The notes below the pieces were generated by a model. It saw only the letters and a list, made by a program, of their open reading frames with translations, was not told where the DNA came from and searched no databases. A stretch of 64,000 bases of DNA from Auanema rhodensis (Eukaryota; Nematoda; Chromadorea; Rhabditida; Rhabditidae), in assembly GCA_964057225.1 (NCBI GenBank), contig OZ059895.1, positions 14,747,001 to 14,811,000 of the forward strand, in the 5' to 3' direction. Shown piece by piece: positions 59,150 through 64,000 of this stretch; the first letter of the stretch is position 1, and each line of letters begins with the position of its first letter. Position numbers and translations under genes: made by a program.

Positions 59150-62012
59150 AATCTTGTTGTATCATCAAGATTTGTTGTTTGTATACTGTAGTTTCTGGTT
59201 AATTCCTAAGCCTAGCTTTTTTATCTCTCGGTAGATCGAATAGTTCAGTTCATTCTATATCCGTATGTTAAATTTTAGTTCAAAAGGGTTGTCTAGGTAG
59301 CCATTTATATTACCAAATGTATCTAAATACAATAACCCATCTATGTTATAAGTTATTGGCGTCGAAATTTGTGTTTGATCATCGAAATTTCGATTAGTAT
59401 TATCGATTGTTCCCCAAGTTATGAATATCATATCCTCCAAGATTCATTGCAACATTATCAATGTCGAATAGTTCAGAGTTGATTATTTGGCGAATGATGC
59501 TATTTGTTTTGATGTTGTTGCTCTTTATTAACATATTTGTTACCTCAATTGAAATCTTTCCTATCCATTTCATTCAGAAACCCTGGTTGTTTATTATCAC
59601 TTTGTCTTCGCCTTTATCCAACTGCTCTATTCTTAAAGCATGTTGAATAAAATCAGGGTTTTCAAGATGTTTATCCATATATAAATTTAAATCATCTTAA
59701 AAAAACAAATTTATATGATAAAAATTATGTTTAATTTTAGACGTTCGATATATTGAGGGTGTGAAGCAAAAGAAAGAAGAAACTTCCATTATATGCATTT
59801 GAATACTTCAAGCTAGAACATACACAGACATACACATGCATACACATGCATACACACACTCTCATACATGCATACACACACTACATATAACGCATAACGG
59901 AATGGGGGAAAGAGAAATACTAGATTCATTGATCTCTTTCTCTCAGTGTTGCGCTACGAAATATTATGTAACCGTGAGAGGCTGGAGGCTGGTCCGGACT
60001 GGCTGACTGGCGTTCATGGGAGCATGCGCCCTGTCCTAACAAGGGAAGTTTCATTAGCTTGCGTATGGAACGACGATGACGTCTACTGAAGTGCAGCGTA
60101 TTCTGATCGATTTCCGCACGAACCTTTTCATATCCGTTTCAAGGCCGCTCTGCTTTCTCTGCCTTGAATGTTCTTTCATATTTCAATTCTTTACGTTTCT
60201 CCGTTTATTCGAAAGTGTGGTGTATATGAAAGTTCTGGCATTCGCTTAAAGAACCATGTTGCCGACGCAGAGTTCACAAGGTATATTCAATTTTTCAACT
60301 ATAAAAACTTAAACTTGAACTTAAATATAAATTCCTTATTTTTCTTCAAACATTTTTTACAAATGTGAGCTTACTCATACGAACTGCCATTTGTTTTTTA
60401 CTTACAACATCATCATCAACACTGCCACTATCACAACCACGATTTATACTCAATATCTTGACCATAGCGTTCTTTGACTATTCATTTTTGAAGAAAAAAA
60501 GTTAAGTGGCGTCCGCATTCTCTTTATTTTCACAATATATATTTACTTTTTCATCTTTGCGTTCTTATGCAACTTTCCTCTCCATATGCTTTTTTCATCT
60601 CTTGTCGTTCTTCTGCTTCGTTCAATCAAACTATTGATTTTGAGAGTATAGGCACTAAGAAGACAGAACATATGCGAATCCGTTAGTCTAGCTATTCCAC
60701 ATTCAGTTCCTTTCAGTTCCTTTCATTTGATTTCAGTTTGCAGTGCCAGCTGTTCATGTTCAGATCATCAGCGCGCACTTTTTTAAACGCTTGCAGAATT
60801 AAGCTCCAATCTTTTCACGTTCAACTTGATGTGTGGTCTTTTTAACTTGTTCCCAAAGTTGAATTTCAACATTTTAAACAAAGCAGACACTTTTTTCATA
60901 TTGCTCATGTTATTTATTCAGATTACAGCCGGTGTATGGTGAATAATATTTGTTCAAAATATCTAGAATTCAATAATATTGCCTGTTTAAATTGTTACTG
61001 ACCATTGGACTGTCATCATGAATATACACAAGCGAATTTCTTATATTTAGTTCTATCGTTTGCATGTTAAGCTCTCCCCTCTCTCTCTCTCTCTCCTAGT
61101 CATGCAGTATGGATTTCACTCAACTCATTTAGCTTAATTCCATTTGTCACAATCCTTCGCAATGCTTAGCGTCAAGAAGCTTTATCAAAATCCTTTTTGT
61201 TGATTATTGCATTGAAATACGAATGATGATTGAACAGCCACGTGGGAAAAAGCGAATTCTCGGCTCAATTTCGAGCAATTAGACCTTTATATTGTTGAAC
61301 ACTTTATGCTATATTATACTATATTTATATTCTTTCATAATATTTAGTTATGAGGTACTAGTTGTGACTTGCGTTTTTAATTCTATCAAAACGACCGTTT
61401 TTTGTGCTCATTCATGTATTCTGTTTTGTTGAAAATGAGAGAATGGTGGAACGAATGAGAGAATAGGAATGAGTAAATCCATTATACAACTGACATGATG
61501 CTATTTCTATACGAGGAAACACTAACGTTATTACTACTATGTTTCTTGTGGAAATGCAAACCGCGTATAGCTTTAAAGAATTACTGGCGTCTTGCTTTGA
61601 ACTTGCTGCTCACTGTCTTCTGAATTCTTTAATTCTTTTATATTCTTCTTTACTGAACGGGAGTATAACGTTCAACTTTTCTCTTTCTGATGTATACAAC
61701 AGAACACTACGATTTCATTTTTGTATTTCATCAGTTCCTTATCATTGCTTATAAACCTTTCATCGTACAGAGCATATTTTAAGATTCTATTGATTAATAG
61801 TTTATTGATTATTGATTGTTTTAGTAAATTATGACATTTACCGAATATTATTGATTTGAAAAAACTAGTTGCTTCATAAATTCTAAATGTATTAGGCAGA
61901 TATGTAATAATTTGATAACTTCATTAAATAGCCCGACAAATAAAATTAATTAAATTGTAGTCAGCTTATATCCTCATACTACTAAACTTTCAGTTCAATC
62001 GGTTGGCACTAG
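59150..62012. other. intergenic, no supported gene
   Basis: About 2.9 kb between prps-1 and the 172-aa gene. It contains a tandem CATACACATG-type repeat (59816-59887), a GC-rich patch around 59975-60130 with no long reading frame, and a (CT)9 run at about 61079-61096. Confidence 0.5.
59816..59887. repeat. tandem ACATACACATGC repeat
   Basis: Five to six imperfect copies of an 8-12-nt unit built on CATACACATG/CATACACACAC. Confidence 0.85.
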
Positions 62013-63065
62013 ATGTACCTGTACTCTGTGGGCCTTCTTCTGCTACTACAACTTGGTACAGTCACGGCCCAATTATGGGAGACAGGAGACAACTCTACAG
62101 TAAAAGGCTGCAGGTTTGTCAATTTCACTTTTAACATTTTTATTATTTTTGTCTTGATATATCACTTTCACATGAAATATGTTCAGTAATAGCTGTTCTG
62201 TAGAAAATGATGGAGACTTGCCATGCTGGAGCAGTACATTAACTTTCTATCAGAGAACTCTGATCAGCCAACTTCGTCACTATGTATCTGTTCAAGTATG
62301 TACAATTTAAATGTACTGTCCAAAATGAGATTATTTCTCTAGATTGATATTGATCAGTGGCATAGAAGACATGGAAAGCCGTCTGGTCAGAATTTAGATA
62401 TTGTATAGTTCACTGTCCTCACGTGACTAATTTATGTAGCTTTGATTTATAGGTTGCAGCTGATATCAAAGCTTCATTTGAATCTGAATTACTATCACAA
62501 GATGTTTTAACAAAGGAAACAGTAAACAAGGTTGCTGATACACTGATTGCACGAATTAAAGATGTAAGTAAATGTCTTTTGAAATTAAAATCTTTTACCA
62601 CTTTGAACATTATGTATAAACTTGATTGAATTTTCATCTGCGCACAGCCGCTCGCAACGTTTTGTAACAGGGAAATAAACTTTCCACCACGTTCATGTCC
62701 TTCACGTTACGCGCCAAAATCAAATTTATTATAATGAATGTAATGCAAGCTTTATATAGATTTGAAGAAACTAATAGAGTTTTAAATGTATGAACATGAA
62801 CATTTCTATTTTCAGATTTCCAATCACACTCTATCAACTGTTCCTCATTTCCAATGCCCACTACCATGTGAATATCGTCATGACATGTATCGCACATTGT
62901 TCATAGCATCTGTATGTTTTTCACAACGTAAAACAATATCATAGTTTAAATTTCGTAATTCAGATAGTATTGAATGGATTATTGGCTATAACTGTAATAC
63001 CAGTGTTTGTAAATTCTATGCGTCAAGAAGAAGATACAGAAGAACTTGTATCAAAACTTTACTGA
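62013..63065 (+). CDS. 172-aa secreted/type I membrane protein, unknown function
   Basis: Five in-phase exons: 62013-62113, 62187-62295, 62453-62563, 62816-62911 and 62964-63065. The start follows an AACTTTCAG acceptor by 21 nt. Residues 1-18 (MYLYSVGLLLLQLGTVTA) look like a cleavable signal peptide. The ectodomain has paired cysteines (KGCSNSCSVE, DLPCWSS, FQCPLPCEYRH) and two N-glycosylation sequons (DNST, SNHT). One membrane helix (TLFIASIVLNGLLAITVIPV) lies near the C-terminus, with a short acidic cytoplasmic tail (RQEEDTEELVSKLY). A frame in the second intron (IDIDQWHRRHG, near 62342) cannot be included without a stop. Expected topology is type I. I do not recognise the family, so no function is given. 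Confidence 0.8.
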
Positions 63066-63519
63066 AATACATTCCTATCCAAGAAGTTTCCCAAATGATT
63101 TTTCTTGCCTTCTAATCAAACTCCCGCTTGCCTTCACGTTCTTAAATATTTTTGGTTTTTCAAACGGTTTTGTCCTGAAATGTACATCAAGTAGTTGTTT
63201 ATATACTTTTTCTGATTCATCTATCATATCTTTTAACAATCTATATGAGCATATCTTTCTATATTTCTTTAATTATCCCGGTTGGTTCAATAGGAAGTTT
63301 TTTTAAAAAACATTTGTCGAAACCTCTTGATTTGCATTAATCTTAAAACCTTCAAATCAAGAAAAAGGGCCTTTATTAGCTTTATCATAATCAATAAATT
63401 CTTCATGTGTGGCTAATTAGTCTTATATTATTATATTGATGCCGTTTTCTAACGGTAATTATATCGAAAACATTGACTTCTTGAGTTTATATCATAATCT
63501 ATGTGTATTCAGCACTTAA
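63066..63519. other. intergenic, no supported gene
   Basis: About 450 bp between two plus-strand genes; AT- and pyrimidine-rich, ending in the TGTATTCAG acceptor for the next gene. No coding signal. Confidence 0.5.
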
Positions 63520-64000
63520 ATGGAGCCTGACTCTTTCTGTGGTCTCGATCCAGATAATCTACTAACAGATGATACGGTACTACCATCTTAAAGAAATCTC
63601 TTTTAATTTTGATATTTTTCATTATATAGGATGCTTGGCTCTGTCCAGATATTACTGACCATTCATATCTGAATAATAGCAATGTTGACAGACTAGTACA
63701 TTCAACACATAATTATTATCAAAGGCTTGGACCCAATGAACTTGAAGATAATATTACGGAACACGGATACGCTTGTCAACTACCTAAGGTATTTCGAGGC
63801 CTAATTAGAAGAAAAAGAATTATATCTTTGATTTTAAGAATGGTGGATTCACTAGTTTTATAGATTATGATGAAGAAGACGATCCATTTGTGGTTAGTTC
63901 AACGTATTTTCAAGCACTAACTTTAGAAAAATGATATTATAGAATGGACTTGTATTTGATACTTATCATTGCCAATGGGCAGATTGTAATTATAAAACAG
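63520..64000 (+). CDS. probable C2H2 zinc-finger protein, N-terminal part (runs off the right edge)
   Basis: Four exons in phase: 63520-63576, 63630-63788, 63839-63892 and 63943 to the window end. The start is 7 nt behind a TGTATTCAG acceptor. The first ~90 residues are acidic and hydrophilic without a recognised domain (MEPDSFCGLDPDNLL; IDYDEEDDPFV). The last visible exon opens a finger of C-x4-C type (TYHCQWADCNYKT), the spacing found in GLI/ZIC/GLIS and HINFP-like fingers. The histidines lie beyond the window, so the assignment rests on half a finger. Introns are about 50 nt. Confidence 0.6.

Noticed and set aside
62342..62407. Extra exon IDIDQWHRRHG in the 172-aa gene
   Set aside because: A good acceptor precedes it, but every donor tried leads to a stop or wrong phase, whereas skipping it joins the flanking exons cleanly.

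Overview
This is nuclear DNA from a nematode, most likely a chromadorean related to the rhabditids. The evidence is: many spliced genes with short introns (often 42-60 nt) ending in T-rich 3' splice sites; start codons lying 0-20 nt behind a 3' splice site with no local 5' exon, as expected for spliced-leader trans-splicing; and orthologs of klp-20, ppk-2, dars-1, bre-3, prps-1 and PNPO, all of which I recall on C. elegans chromosome III. The 3' splice sites are looser than C. elegans TTTTCAG (TTTATAG, TTTTTAG, TTAAAG and TTTAAG also occur). The window is AT-rich with no bacterial or viral gene content.

Layout. 1-3006 (-): 5' part of a C2H2 zinc-finger gene with Gln-rich segments. 3007-25662: a gene desert of about 22 kb full of GA microsatellites, poly-C/poly-G runs and clusters of a palindromic ACGTGAA/TTCACGT motif. 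25663-25734: tRNA-Thr(CGT). 27175-27942: an internally deleted mariner transposon. 28717-29782 (-): PNPO. 30459-30532: tRNA-Ile(AAT). 31921-33211 (+): a GRXCR1-like glutaredoxin/cysteine-rich protein. 33533-36970 (-): klp-20 (kinesin-II KIF3A-type subunit) with a tRNA-Met in one intron. 37565-39304 (-): ppk-2 (PI5P 4-kinase). 39807-41907 (+): dars-1 (cytosolic Asp-tRNA synthetase). 42620-42925 (+): an 82-aa one-pass membrane protein. 44021-47055 (-): bre-3 (glycolipid beta-1,4-mannosyltransferase). 47067-56112: 9 kb without recognisable genes. 56125-59149 (+): prps-1 (PRPP synthetase) with a remote first exon. 62013-63065 (+): a 172-aa signal-peptide/one-pass membrane protein. 63520-64000 (+): start of another zinc-finger gene.

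The protein-coding genes are mostly housekeeping or cell-biological and do not form a pathway. The exon models below were assembled by hand from splice sites, reading-frame phase and family similarity; every junction given for the named enzymes keeps frame. The most unusual material is in the desert: strand-polarised GA arrays and recurrent ACGTGAA palindromes.
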